From contig KV419400.1 in assembly GCA_001630475.1 (NCBI GenBank), positions 372,940-436,939 of the forward strand: a DNA stretch of 64,000 nt. The letters run 5' to 3'. Source of the stretch: Sistotremastrum niveocremeum HHB9708 (lineage: Eukaryota > Basidiomycota > Agaricomycetes > Sistotremastrales > Sistotremastraceae). Of the stretch, positions 46,651 to 57,339 are shown piece by piece; the stretch's first letter is position 1; the number at the start of each line of letters is the position of its first letter. The notes below the pieces were generated by a model, which searched no databases, was not told the DNA's origin, and worked only from the letters and a program-made list of their open reading frames with translations. Position numbers and translations under genes: made by a program.

Positions 46651-46754
46651 CAAACCCACTCGCATGACCTGACCTATATATTCTTAGAGCCAGCCATATG
46701 GGCTACATCCTGACTAATTACATCTCGACTCGTGAAACTTCCTCCGTTGGGAAT

Positions 46755-48202
46755 TTATCCTCTCCGAAACGTTTTCAGTAACCTTGCCGCGATAATCGAT
46801 GGTGTCATGGAGAGAAAAAGGGCCACGAGCTCCCAAAGACTCCCCAGCGCCATGGGAATTGTAAACCGTTCATTGAAGCACTCCGTCTCAGATTTCTTGG
46901 GAGGGGCCAGGAGCCCGATCTGGTGGAAACCTTCCAGGAGCGCATCCTTCTCTCGCCAGCGCTGAAGAAGCCAGTTCTCAAATACTTGGCGCTCCTCTTG
47001 AGTTGCTTCTGACTCCGTGCGACTATGCGTAGCAGCCTTGTCTCGTCGAATGTCTACGTCGCCAATCGGCACCTCTTTCTTCACGTCATATATACGCAGA
47101 TGAAGATGAATATTGGGAGGTGGAATGCCGTTCATAAACACGGATCGCAGGGTGTAATGCGACTGGCCATATGCATTGCGTGGGATGCCTACAACGCATC
47201 AGAACAAGAACCAAATGTGTTGATATGACAATGACTTACCTTCGTAGGCCACTGTAATGTCCAACAACTTCAAGCCACTCACTCTCGGTGCGAGACTACG
47301 CAGGGTCCACTGCAAGCCTGTTGCTCGAGGGAGGAGCATATGTTGCATGTCCTCAATACCTGTCTTGTCTGCCCACTTCTTCGAGATTGGCCTCGTGTCT
47401 TTGCTCACAAGCGTCCCTTCTGGGTAGAGCATGAAAAACAGTGGATCATCGTACTTTTCCGCGTAATCCGCAACCTCTGCTAGTTTCTTGACAAAATATT
47501 TTGAATCAGTCGCCCATGACCGAGCAAGGAATACAAATCGGAACCATTGCATGGCCTAGAAACAGTTAGACTGAACTGTCGTGTGATTTCGGAGACGCCT
47601 ACCCATCCAAAGACGGGAATCCACTTTAGACTCTTCTTGAGGACAATGATCACGTCTTTACTCCCTCCAGTCCATTTCGTGAAAGCCCATAAGTACCACC
47701 AGTCACAATAAATCTGAGCGGATGAACCCAATAATCAACGCTGGGTGGGGATCTGACAGGTTGACAGAGGCTCACTTGATGATTGGCAACCATTACAATC
47801 TTGCTAGGAAGATTGATCTTTGTGACTTGACCATCTGCGTCCTTCTCAATCACACCAGCTCTCCGGAAATATTCCCCTTCCGTTGTGATAATCATGTCCA
47901 CGGGTGCAAACCATTGGCACATAAGGACTACATTCTCAATGCCACGCCCTGAGACGGCTGAGATGGCCATGACACTCACTTAGGACCTTAGCAAAGTTGC
48001 CTTTATGTGCTCTATTACATTCCTCCCATAGTCTATTCGAAAACAGCCGGATTGGCAGACATAGCCATTGAGTTCCATGAATCAAGAAGCACGCGCTTTC
48101 GAACAGAACGATGAAAGCAAGTCCTTTGAGAAACTGAATGAGGGGGCGCTTTGAACGGCGTTCTGGTATAGGAATGGAGGCCTCGGTTCTCGTGACTGTC
48201 AT
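46755..48202 (-). CDS. PlsC-type acyltransferase (LCLAT1/Cst26-like)
   Basis: Probably acylates lysophospholipids (lysophosphatidic acid or lysophosphatidylinositol) in the ER membrane. Five exons. An N-terminal hydrophobic segment (FLKGLAFIVLFESACFLIHG) precedes the acyltransferase motifs. Motif I is KIVMVANHQIYCDWWYLWAF (NHQxxxDW, as in the LCLAT/Cst26 branch). Then come LKWIPVFGWAMQWFRFVFLA, motif III FFMLYPEGTLVS and the Pro-containing LLPRATGLQWTLRSLA. The C-terminus has GIPRNAYGQSHYTLRSVFMN and ends with a hydrophobic segment. The start is the ATG at 48202 (MTVTRTEASIP). It is convergent with TIM8. Confidence 0.83.
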
Positions 48203-48430
48203 ACTGGATGGATGACTCTGCCTCAAAGGGCAACGCGGCGGGTGGGCAGGACGCGGGGTCGCCCGGCATACATCGCCGAATTGACGCGAGCATGGATATT
48301 TATAGCAACTTGAGTTTTGAGTCGATTAGATGTCACGCGAGCGTATGGAAGTTACTTTAAACAGTACTAGTGGTAAATTAAGAAGACCTATGTGAACCAG
48401 GGCAAATCTCTAGAAATACAATCTATACAT

Positions 48431-50453
48431 TTAGCACGTAAATGGTTTCCCGACCAGTCCACTCTGATAAGCCTGGACAATTAACTAGAACAAAACAGTT
48501 CAGTGTGAAATAAAGTTCGAGCGACTTGCAGACTCACTTTGATGGAGACGTAGGTACCCGCTACGCAAACGAATGCGCCAGCAAGAATTGTGAGCAGCGA
48601 GATGGTAGTCATTACCCATCTACGTTTGAGGGTGTTCATGCCGTCTCCCAGATGATATGCATCATGTAGCCAGAAGAAACCGGCGAGTCCGTACCTACAA
48701 CAAGTGAGGAAACGATCAACGATTATGAAACCGAAAAAAACGTACGTATACCACGAAGCGAACAAGGCAGCAGTGATGCCAATCAGATACGAGAATATGG
48801 GAACGGCAATGGAGAATACGAATGCAATAGCCATAGTGATGAAACAGAGGCCAATCCAGATGGACCATCCCAAAACCGTGTGCGTGTGGATATGTTTGGA
48901 ATGTCTGAAGAATCGAACGAAGATTAATTTGCTGGCAGTGTGAGAATATAATCCTGCGGCTCTGCAAAGGGGATCAGCGACCAACAATTTCGTAGTGGCG
49001 AAGTTTCACACACAAGAGGAAATTTCCAAGGGCAATGCCGAAGGCTGCCTTTGCCCACTTCTCTGGCAGAGAGAAGAATGCTGGTGATGCGACTTCCGAG
49101 CCCGCATAGACATATAGCACAACTGAGAAGACGACGTAAAAGAGTGTAGAGAAGCCTTGAAGACAATATGCAGCCTAACAGGTCACAATCCCTTCAGAGC
49201 GGCGGTCCGGATTGTGAACTGTATCGCACCTTCATGGCGTCTTGAGGGCGACGCATCTCGGAAATTAAGATGAAGAACCTTCGCAAAAATATGAAGATCG
49301 TCGAAAAGCTCTGCTGACGACAGAGACTTACATGAAATGACCTAGAAAAGGGGAGGTTCAATAATTTCGATAATCTAGCCCGAGTATAACATACCTGCAT
49401 AAGCAAAGACCTGATCGCTAGTCAGTCATAATCCTCCCAGATTCCAAATGTTGAAGAACTCACGGGGTTTGTGATGGCCAAGAACGCTTCATAGAACGTT
49501 TGGGGAACAGTGGCTTGCACCGTTCGTCCGGGAGTGGGATGGATGCCAATGCCAATCATGGCCACGATTCCGGCGATCAGGATAAGAACGACACTAGCGA
49601 GGCCCAGCCAGCTGACTTTGTCGAGTGTTCTTGGTAGAGCGACGAAGAAAGCAGCGCATGCGAATATGAGGCAGAGGACCATTGCGCAAAGGCCATTATC
49701 AGACAAAGTCGAGAGCGCTTGTTGCCCTGAAAGAAGCTCCGAACCCTGAAAGTAAATGATAATCAGTAACGCGATCGATCATTTCCAAAAAGCGAAGACG
49801 TCACCGTTGCGGCAATGGCGAAGACTATCGTTCCAGCACTCAGGATTTCACGTCCTATGGGTCCGAAAATAATGAATCCAGCATCCCCTGTAAGTAGTTT
49901 GGCCGCTTGAGCTTCGCGAACTTGAGCCACTGTGAGAATGTGGAGCCTCACCCATGTTGTGTACCTCCGGATGATTCAATTTGAAGTCGATGAGCAGTTT
50001 GGCGGTGAAGAGAGCGAAACTGCCCAAGAAGATGATCAATATCACTCCCGGTACAATTCCTGTGTAGAGAGCTTCATGAGCATCGGGTACACCATGTCAA
50101 GCACCGCAGACAGACCGACAACCGCAAGAGCCGAAGGAAGAGACAGCATTCCATTGCTAACGATTTCTGCAATCATCAACAGAGCAACAACCTAGACAAC
50201 ACGCTTCTTGATGAGCCAGACACGATTGGGCATAGCTGGACAACGCACCTGCCAACTCAGAGTTTTGTAGTGAATCTATACCATGGTCGCTGTTAGCCAA
50301 AGGGCAAAAACATCAAAATAGATTCTCGACACGTACGTCATGTCCCTCCTCATTCCCGAACACGTCTGCGTTCTCATCGTAGACGACAGACTTCTGCTTC
50401 TCCTGCTCAGAATCCGTGTCGAGCTCTTTCGGATGTGTCTTAAGGAGCGACAT
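48431..50453 (-). CDS. AAAP-family amino-acid transporter
   Basis: Proton-coupled amino-acid permease of the Aa_trans family (fungal Mtr/AVT relatives); whether plasma membrane or vacuole cannot be told. About twelve exons, about 470 residues. An acidic cytosolic N-terminus (KELDTDSEQEKQKS) precedes roughly eleven membrane segments. These begin IHYKTLSWQVVALLMIAEIV with SNGMLSLPSALAVVGLVPGV, and include FIIFGPIGREILSAGTIVFA, SWLGLASVVLILIAGIVAMI, AITNPVFAYAGHFMFFILIS, SVVLYVYAGSEVASPAFFSL and ALFASWYTYGLAGFFWLHDA. The SNGMLSLPSAL segment corresponds to the family's first unwound helix. The short last exon codes LIVQAYQSGLVGKPFTC. The gene is head to head with the DUF1348 gene. Confidence 0.86.
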
Positions 50454-50812
50454 GATGGAGGTGGAAAGAGGAAGAGAAGATGAACCCAATGACTCGTTCA
50501 GCGAAGACTAGATAAGCCGTTTTCGGAATTCTTATCCCAAGGGCTATCTATCGCATTCCGTGCGTGCACATGGATTTCCATAGTGGAAATAACCCAGAAT
50601 ATTAAGGGGCGCACCCAGGGGGCAGATCAACAGCCGGCCGGATAGCACTCGATCACAGAAGCACCGACTCCGCCCTTGGCGGCCCGAGGAAGCCGCCAAA
50701 ACCCGAGGAAGCGCGAAGCGCCGGAAAGAGGACGGAAAGGAGAGCGAGACTTTGGCCGTATAAATATTCCCTTCGCATCCTGACGAGGGTACTTCAGACC
50801 GAAACAGCCAAC
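50454..50812. promoter_or_regulatory. Divergent promoter with TATA box and direct repeats
   Basis: TATAAATA at 50759-50766 lies 47 bp before the DUF1348 start codon. Two direct copies of CCCGAGGAAGC (50683-50693 and 50702-50712) lie upstream, spaced 19 bp start to start, and could be activator sites. The other side serves the transporter gene. Confidence 0.55.
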
Positions 50813-51494
50813 ATGTCCCTCGCTCCTCCATACACCAAAGAAACCGCTCACAGTGAGTCCGCATTTGACCTTCAGCATCCCAAACTCCAGATCTGACGAC
50901 GAACAGAGAAAGTGAAGATTGCCCAGGCACTCTGGAACACCACGGATGCCGCCAAGGTACATCTTATCTGCCTATTTCCAAATCGCCCAATCACAGTTTC
51001 ACCGACATGCCGGCAGGTTACCTTGGCATACACCGAAGATAGCATTTGGCGGAACCGCGATATCTTTATTCAGGGTCATGACCAGATCAGAGATATGTTA
51101 ACCAAAAAGTGGCAGAAGGAAACGCGTTACAGGTTCGTCCCCTAAATCTTGAATGCCGAATATAGCGTGACGTTATGAGGTCCAGGCTGAGGAAGGAACT
51201 TTTTGCTTTCACCGACAACAAGATTGCCGTCCAATTCTGGTATGAATATTTCAATGTCGCCGACAAGACGTGGAACAGGTGTTACGGACTTGGTGAGCTT
51301 CCACACAGGTTCATCCGAATTGTTTGTTGATCAGGTTGGCTGCAGAGGACTGGACTTTCCGAGCCGACGGCAAAATGGAAAAGCGTCAAATGAGCGGTAA
51401 TGAAATCAAGATTTCTGAAGACGAAAGGTGGTTCAAGGACGGTATGACTGACGAAGAAGTCGACGCACTCGCCATCGGTCCTCAGCACTGGTAA
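50813..51494 (+). CDS. DUF1348 / NTF2-like family protein
   Basis: About 155 residues with a cone-shaped NTF2/SnoaL-like fold; function in fungi unknown. Five exons give the family blocks AQALWNTTDAAKVTLAYTED, SIWRNRDIFIQGHDQIRDML, KKWQKETRYRLRKELFAFTD, NKIAVQFWYEYFNVADKTWN and WTFRADGKMEKRQMSGNEIK. The C-terminus ISEDERWFKDGMTDEEVDAL ends with GPQHW. These fit the bacterial and fungal DUF1348 proteins across their whole length. A strong TATA box close to the start suggests inducible or high expression. Complete, no break seen. Confidence 0.87.
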
Positions 51495-51799
51495 ATTGTA
51501 ATAATAAAATAAAAGTGCCCTATTGGCGGAAATGTACAAGTGTATTGTAATAGGTTTGTATTCTAAGAGAGAGTAAAGAATGCGCGTGATATTAGAATGA
51601 TGTCTATGTACGGAATTGGCCGAGTGACCCAGGTCACTTCCTTCTGACCAAGTCCGACAGTAATTCGAATATCGTCTGCGCTCTCGAATAAGGCTCGACA
51701 CGTTCTTTTTCATAATAATCATCATTCTATAATCATTCTTTAACTGTCTACTCTCCTACGACTTCAATGGTGGACCATAATCGAGTACCTGCGGACCCT
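51495..51799. other. Intergenic, nothing recognised
   Basis: 3' flank of the DUF1348 gene leading into the retroelement remnant. Confidence 0.4.
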
Positions 51800-54700
51800 A
51801 GCTGATCTGTCCGCTCGGGCTACGCAGTTGAAGGTTTCGCCAACATAAGAGCGTTAATAACTGGCGACCGGGGAAGACCCAACTGTCAGTAGAATCATAC
51901 CAAGATGCGGCCAGGGAGAACACAGCACGAGAAGCAGAAGCGCAAAGAGTAGAGGCCGAGAAGAACGAACTAGAGGAGGCTAGGGAGGAGGAACGGAAGA
52001 ACAAAGACAAGCACGCTCCTATTTCGGGTCGACCTCCACTCTCTAGCTTGAACCAAATCGTCATGACAGCGCTATTCGCTACGAAGAAATTGGGGAAAGG
52101 GCTCCACGTCGAACCTTAATACTTCGCCTTGAGAGGCTTGGATAATGCTGCTAGCTACCCGTGACGCCAACATTGTGGACGACGAGGCCATGGTCATTGT
52201 AACGAAACCGGACGATACATCCTCGGTTGTCTCAGTCAGCTCCGCTCGAGAGAACAAGAGGATTCGAAAAGACATGATCATGATCCCTGGGAAGAATTCT
52301 GTTCAGCATGCCCGACAACTTGAATGTGGACCGCGATGACACTGGCTGGCTGGCCCAAAGCTCGACTAACGATGATGGCCAACTTCTGGGGTACCCTTCT
52401 CACAGGTTATGCAGCGCCATGGATCCCTACGGAGTCCGTCAAGGGGTTGAAAATTGGCGATAAGGAATTTAGTCGGCGCTGAGAGGGATCAAGGGGTCAG
52501 TCCTATCGTCCGTCACGAATGAATCTGCGCTAATCAATATCTTCACATGTCTTCTCGACTCGCATCCACACCTCCCATCGATCTCATGTCACGCTTGCCC
52601 TGTGCTCGCACCATCGCTCGCGTTCCATGCTCGTATCGGTGTTGTTACACCTGCTCGCTTTTCGGTGTTTACACCTGCTCGTTTTCGGTGCTTGCACCTG
52701 CTCGCTTTTCGGTGCTTGCACCTGCTCGCTTTTCGGTGCTTGCACCTGCTCGCTTTTCGGTGTTTACACCTGCTCGTCTTTGCTCGTATCGGTGTTGTTA
52801 CACCTGCTCGTTTTCGGTGCTTGCACCTGCTCGTTTTCGGTGCTCGCACCTGCTCGTATCGGTGTTTACACCTGCTCGTTTGCGGTGCTTGCACCTGCTC
52901 GTCTCCTCGCTCGTATCGGTGTTTTACACCTGCTCGTCTCCTCGCTCGTATCGGTGCTTGCGCCTGCTTGTTGAATCGCTCGTATTGGTGTTCACACCAG
53001 CTCCGCGATTGCCTGCTCGTTATTGCTCGTATCATTGCTCGTTATTGCCTGTATCATCACGGGTTATTGCTCGTCTCGCGCTCGCACCCATGCTCGTCAA
53101 TGTGTGACCTGTGATGGCAACATATCAGGAGGACCAAAGAAACCTGGCCACGACAACAGGTGCTTGAGATCAGACACAGATTTCCATTCGTCCAAATACG
53201 AATGGGAATAGCTTTTATGAGTGGAATCAAGTGGAATCAGATGTTACCTGGACGAGAGATCAGCATCTTCCTTCTGCCAGCCAAAAGAGTCTCGCTACAC
53301 TACCTTCAACAAGTCACGGCAGGATTTTCAGTCAAGCATGAGCAAGGGAGGCTACCCAGCCTGTGTCGTCTGCATCGGCCGTCACTCAGACTCAATCCAA
53401 GACTCACTGCCAGTGGCACTCTCGTGTGATCACTGATTCCAAGGCGCCCAATCTCTACTACCATCCTGACAAACTGACCATCTCCCAATGTATCAAGCAG
53501 AGAAGGCATCCTCCGAGCAGCCGGTCATTGGGATCAGTGCGGTCATATCCCAGATGGGTTCAGATTTGGATTTCAGCTGGACTCTCCGAACATCTATACG
53601 AGTCAGACTCAATGCTCAGACTCTAAAAAATTGTGCTACCGTCGTAGTACGGTTGCACAGTTTGCTAAAGAATTTCAAAAAATCATCAATTCAGAAATAC
53701 AAAAAGAGATATATCGGACCAATGTCGAGTCGAGAGCAGACATTGAGTCACGTATCAGACCTTTCCAGAGCTTGTCATTCTCTATCATTCCCAAGCCTGG
53801 TTGAGCAGGCCATTATGGTATTATCCAAAACAAGATCTAAAGGACTTCTCGTACCCTCATATCATCACGTCCATGACTTCTTCTATTTAATCCGCCTAAC
53901 TTCCCGTACACCTGGAGTACATTCACCTCATTTATCGACTCCCGCCAGGTTCACAGACGGGTACTCAAGACGTCTCCGAGGCATAGAAGGGAATTCCTTT
54001 GCATCCCTCTCAATGATCCGGGGCAGCCACCAGAATTAACAATTGATGATGCCAGTTTCTGCTTTGATACCGGATGTTGCACCATCAGCAGGACTTTGGA
54101 GCATATGCTTGTGTTGTGGATGCAGGGATTCGATCTACTCCGAGCCAAAACAATTGGACCCGTTTCGCGATAGGTTCAAGTTGACGATTATGCACTATTT
54201 CATATTCTGTGCAAGATTCGGTGCATGTTTTTCTAATCGTTACAATCAACAGCGGCTGGCTTGGCACAAGGGCACCATGGCTCGTGGGATTCAACAAAAT
54301 GGAGGATGTATTCGATTCATCATCATTCATGCTCACTGATCGATCATTCTCGTGACTCTCATCGTTTGGAGGAAGACTGTCAATTCACTTACTACTGTTC
54401 TGATGTTGTTGTGGAATCAGAGAAGCTTCAAATTCCATGGAAAAGAAAAAAGGTCACCCATTTGCTGCGTCGGCGCCTTTCATTTGCTTTATATTGAAGG
54501 TCAAAACACTTGTGGTCTCAATCGAAGACTAGCAATTTCGCCAAACATGCACCGCTCGATGTTCAAAAGTTTTACGGAGACCTTAAATGCTCTACGGCTT
54601 CCTCCCATTCTTGTGTGCAAGCTCTGGTGTTGGGATCGCGATCATCAATGGTTCACCATCCAAGACAGACGGAGAGCTCGAAGGCTCATTCCGGAATGAC

Positions 54701-56233
54701 AGGCACTCGATGGTCGACAAGATATCGGCTGGGCTGCTCGGGCAGAAGCGATCGGATTGAGCTACTGCTTAGGACCTTGATTAAGCTCCTAGGAATATGG
54801 AGACAACAAAGCAGTCATACACCGGAACATTTCGCAACGTCCCATCCACTCAAAGGCCATTGGCAACCATGTACAAAACCTCACAACTCATGATGACGCA
54901 GCCAGCACCTATAGAACAAAAATTCTGTTGAATGTCTTGGCTTAAAGAACCAGGTATTGAGGCGCAGATGCCTTTATTGTCAAACCCTGCAAAACCGATT
55001 GGTAAAGATTACGCCGGCTCGATCTTGGCCATATAAAACGGGGCTAATGCCAGTAATTTCTCTCCGTCGTCCTCATTGTCGACCCAGAGATAGGCTTTGG
55101 TTGTGGTCACCTCTTGCTGGTCGGACAGCACAAGGACAGCACAGATTCTATGGGATGATCACTAATACAACAGATTCAAACTTGGACCACATTATTGCTG
55201 TTACGTCAAAATCATGGGCCCCATCCACTTGAGACTGTTACGGTTCAGATCTTCTGCTAATTCAAATTTAAGCTTATTATTGGCTTTCATTGCATCATGC
55301 AAGCGGTTGTATTCTGGAGTCTGGACAAACCGTGACAAACTACCTCTACAGTCTGCAGTATTCAGGCATGGCACAGTAGCAGGTACACGCTTCACGGAAA
55401 AGTCTGGGAACTGAAAAAAGCTTGAAATGGATGCCGCTGTACTAGGGGAGGGGAAAAGAGATTGGCACCACCGTCCTCGAAGCGCCCAATGCGGCCACCA
55501 TTTACTGTCAATTTCTCTAAGACAACTTCATCTGGCATTTGATCTTGCGATACCGCTGTAACCGCTCGATGCAGCAGTATTTGCGTCTCTCACTACAACA
55601 TTTTTTCTGCGTGGCTCGGCTCAGAAAATGCACTCAGGCCCGGGCTATCCCAGTACTCAAGGGCCTCGAAACCAAAAAACGCAGGCAACCAGATCCAGCG
55701 TCAAACCGGCTCAGGATCAGGGCTGGCGGACCCAGAAGTAGCTCTCAACAACCACTTTCCAAGTCAACAATCCGCTGCCTTGTAGGCCCCTCTTCTCGCG
55801 GAGACATGGATATGGTCTCCGCTCTCTCACGAAGTCTGCATTCCTGAAATATATGGCAGCTGCAGCGACTATACTCAGGCATAAACCGCTTGAGGGTTAC
55901 GGCGTACGCATTAGCGGCACATTGTAGTGTCTGCTCCAAGGTGTTAGTTTCGGGGTCGTGCAATCTACGGGTCAAGGGTCAAAACAATTCCTTCACGGCT
56001 GAGGCTTCGCCCTCTACCTCCGGCAGCACGCTCTGTGTATGGCGGCCTATATGCGCAAAATAATCCGTCAATTAAGCTCGGCTCCTAAAGCAGGGGTATC
56101 TGAGGCTGATGCGTCGCCGTGCTCCTATATCGTGGGTATCGCAGCTCAGATCCCCTCCAGCTTCGGGCAGGTGTTTCGGTTGACAAACCCTTCGGGTTTT
56201 TGCCCATCACATACCTGTCTTCAAGTCCTTCTC
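51800..56233 (+). mobile_element. Decayed DIRS-like retrotransposon remnant
   Basis: A fossil tyrosine-recombinase retroelement of the kind abundant in Agaricomycetes. Its parts are still recognisable in order: a Gag-like coding stretch of the basidiomycete repetitive type (about 51890-52480); a Cys/His-rich stretch (about 53330-53430); reverse-transcriptase-like sequence (about 53630-54500); a weaker RNase H-like region (about 54640-55200); and a tyrosine-recombinase-like region (about 55200-56080) next to the assembly gap. A minisatellite lies between the first two parts. Each part is broken many times, so the copy is old and inactive. Terminal repeats were not found, and the right end may lie in the gap. 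The family call is by pattern; a Crypton-derived recombinase beside an unrelated RT fragment is the alternative. Confidence 0.6.
52628..53010. repeat. Minisatellite with 24-bp unit and internal hairpin
   Basis: About fifteen copies of a 24-bp unit typified by GGTGCTTGCACCTGCTCGCT followed by TTTC, with variants GGTGTTTACACC, GGTGCTCGCACC and GGTGTTGTTACACC. Each unit holds a GGTG..CACC inverted repeat whose loop varies while the stem is kept. Because 24 is a multiple of 3, all forward frames stay open and read as 8-residue repeats such as VLAPARFS; this is not evidence of a gene. Confidence 0.85.
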
Positions 56234-56813
56234 NNNNNNNNNNNNNNNNNNNNNNNNNNNNNNNNNNNNNNNNNNNNNNNNNNNNNNNNNNNNNNNNNNN
56301 NNNNNNNNNNNNNNNNNNNNNNNNNNNNNNNNNNNNNNNNNNNNNNNNNNNNNNNNNNNNNNNNNNNNNNNNNNNNNNNNNNNNNNNNNNNNNNNNNNNN
56401 NNNNNNNNNNNNNNNNNNNNNNNNNNNNNNNNNNNNNNNNNNNNNNNNNNNNNNNNNNNNNNNNNNNNNNNNNNNNNNNNNNNNNNNNNNNNNNNNNNNN
56501 NNNNNNNNNNNNNNNNNNNNNNNNNNNNNNNNNNNNNNNNNNNNNNNNNNNNNNNNNNNNNNNNNNNNNNNNNNNNNNNNNNNNNNNNNNNNNNNNNNNN
56601 NNNNNNNNNNNNNNNNNNNNNNNNNNNNNNNNNNNNNNNNNNNNNNNNNNNNNNNNNNNNNNNNNNNNNNNNNNNNNNNNNNNNNNNNNNNNNNNNNNNN
56701 NNNNNNNNNNNNNNNNNNNNNNNNNNNNNNNNNNNNNNNNNNNNNNNNNNNNNNNNNNNNNNNNNNNNNNNNNNNNNNNNNNNNNNNNNNNNNNNNNNNN
56801 NNNNNNNNNNNNN
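56234..56813. other. Assembly gap (580 N)
   Basis: Unknown bases next to the retroelement remnant, so probably a repeat that could not be assembled. Confidence 0.99.
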
Positions 56814-57339
56814 TGTGTTGATGAACTTGCCGAGACTCTGTCACACCGCGTGAATAGTTGAAGTCTTCAACATTATATTTTTGGGAACGTGTCAAGACAA
56901 TCATAGATGACAATACTGGTAATAACTCAGGGATAACGGAGGAACGGTGTCCCCTTTTAATATGCGTAGTGTAAGCTAGAAGGACTGTTGAGGAGGACAG
57001 CAGTCGTCCTTGAAAAATGAATACAACGGTCTTGCGGAGGACAGCGACCGGTGGGCTACAATGGCTGTAACAAAATCGAAAATGGTGAAAGACGAATTAA
57101 TGAAAGAAAGTGGACCAAGCCTGACTCCACAAAAGAGAGATTGAGAAAAAGAAGGTGAAAAGAGGGTATTGAACGATGAGGATATATCCAAGGATCCGCC
57201 GAGTGTGTAGGGAAGCAAGAAATTATTGAATAACCGAAAGCATGTATCTGCGTAACATTTAGTGAGATTGACGACGCATATACGAGTCCCGCATGACAAC
57301 ACGCACCATTCCAAACGACTAGTAACCCCAATAATCATC
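56814..57339. other. Intergenic, nothing recognised
   Basis: Non-coding by inspection; 3' flank of the hydrolase gene. Confidence 0.45.

Noticed and set aside
52547-53114. Long overlapping plus-strand open frames reading VLAPARFS-type repeats
   Set aside because: They arise because the minisatellite unit is 24 bp, so every forward frame stays open; no start context or flanking exons support a gene.
53488-54893. Several 100-180 residue open frames as separate hypothetical genes
   Set aside because: They are pieces of the decayed retroelement in mixed frames.
56039-56913. Open frames running through the N stretch
   Set aside because: They consist mostly of unknown bases in the assembly gap.
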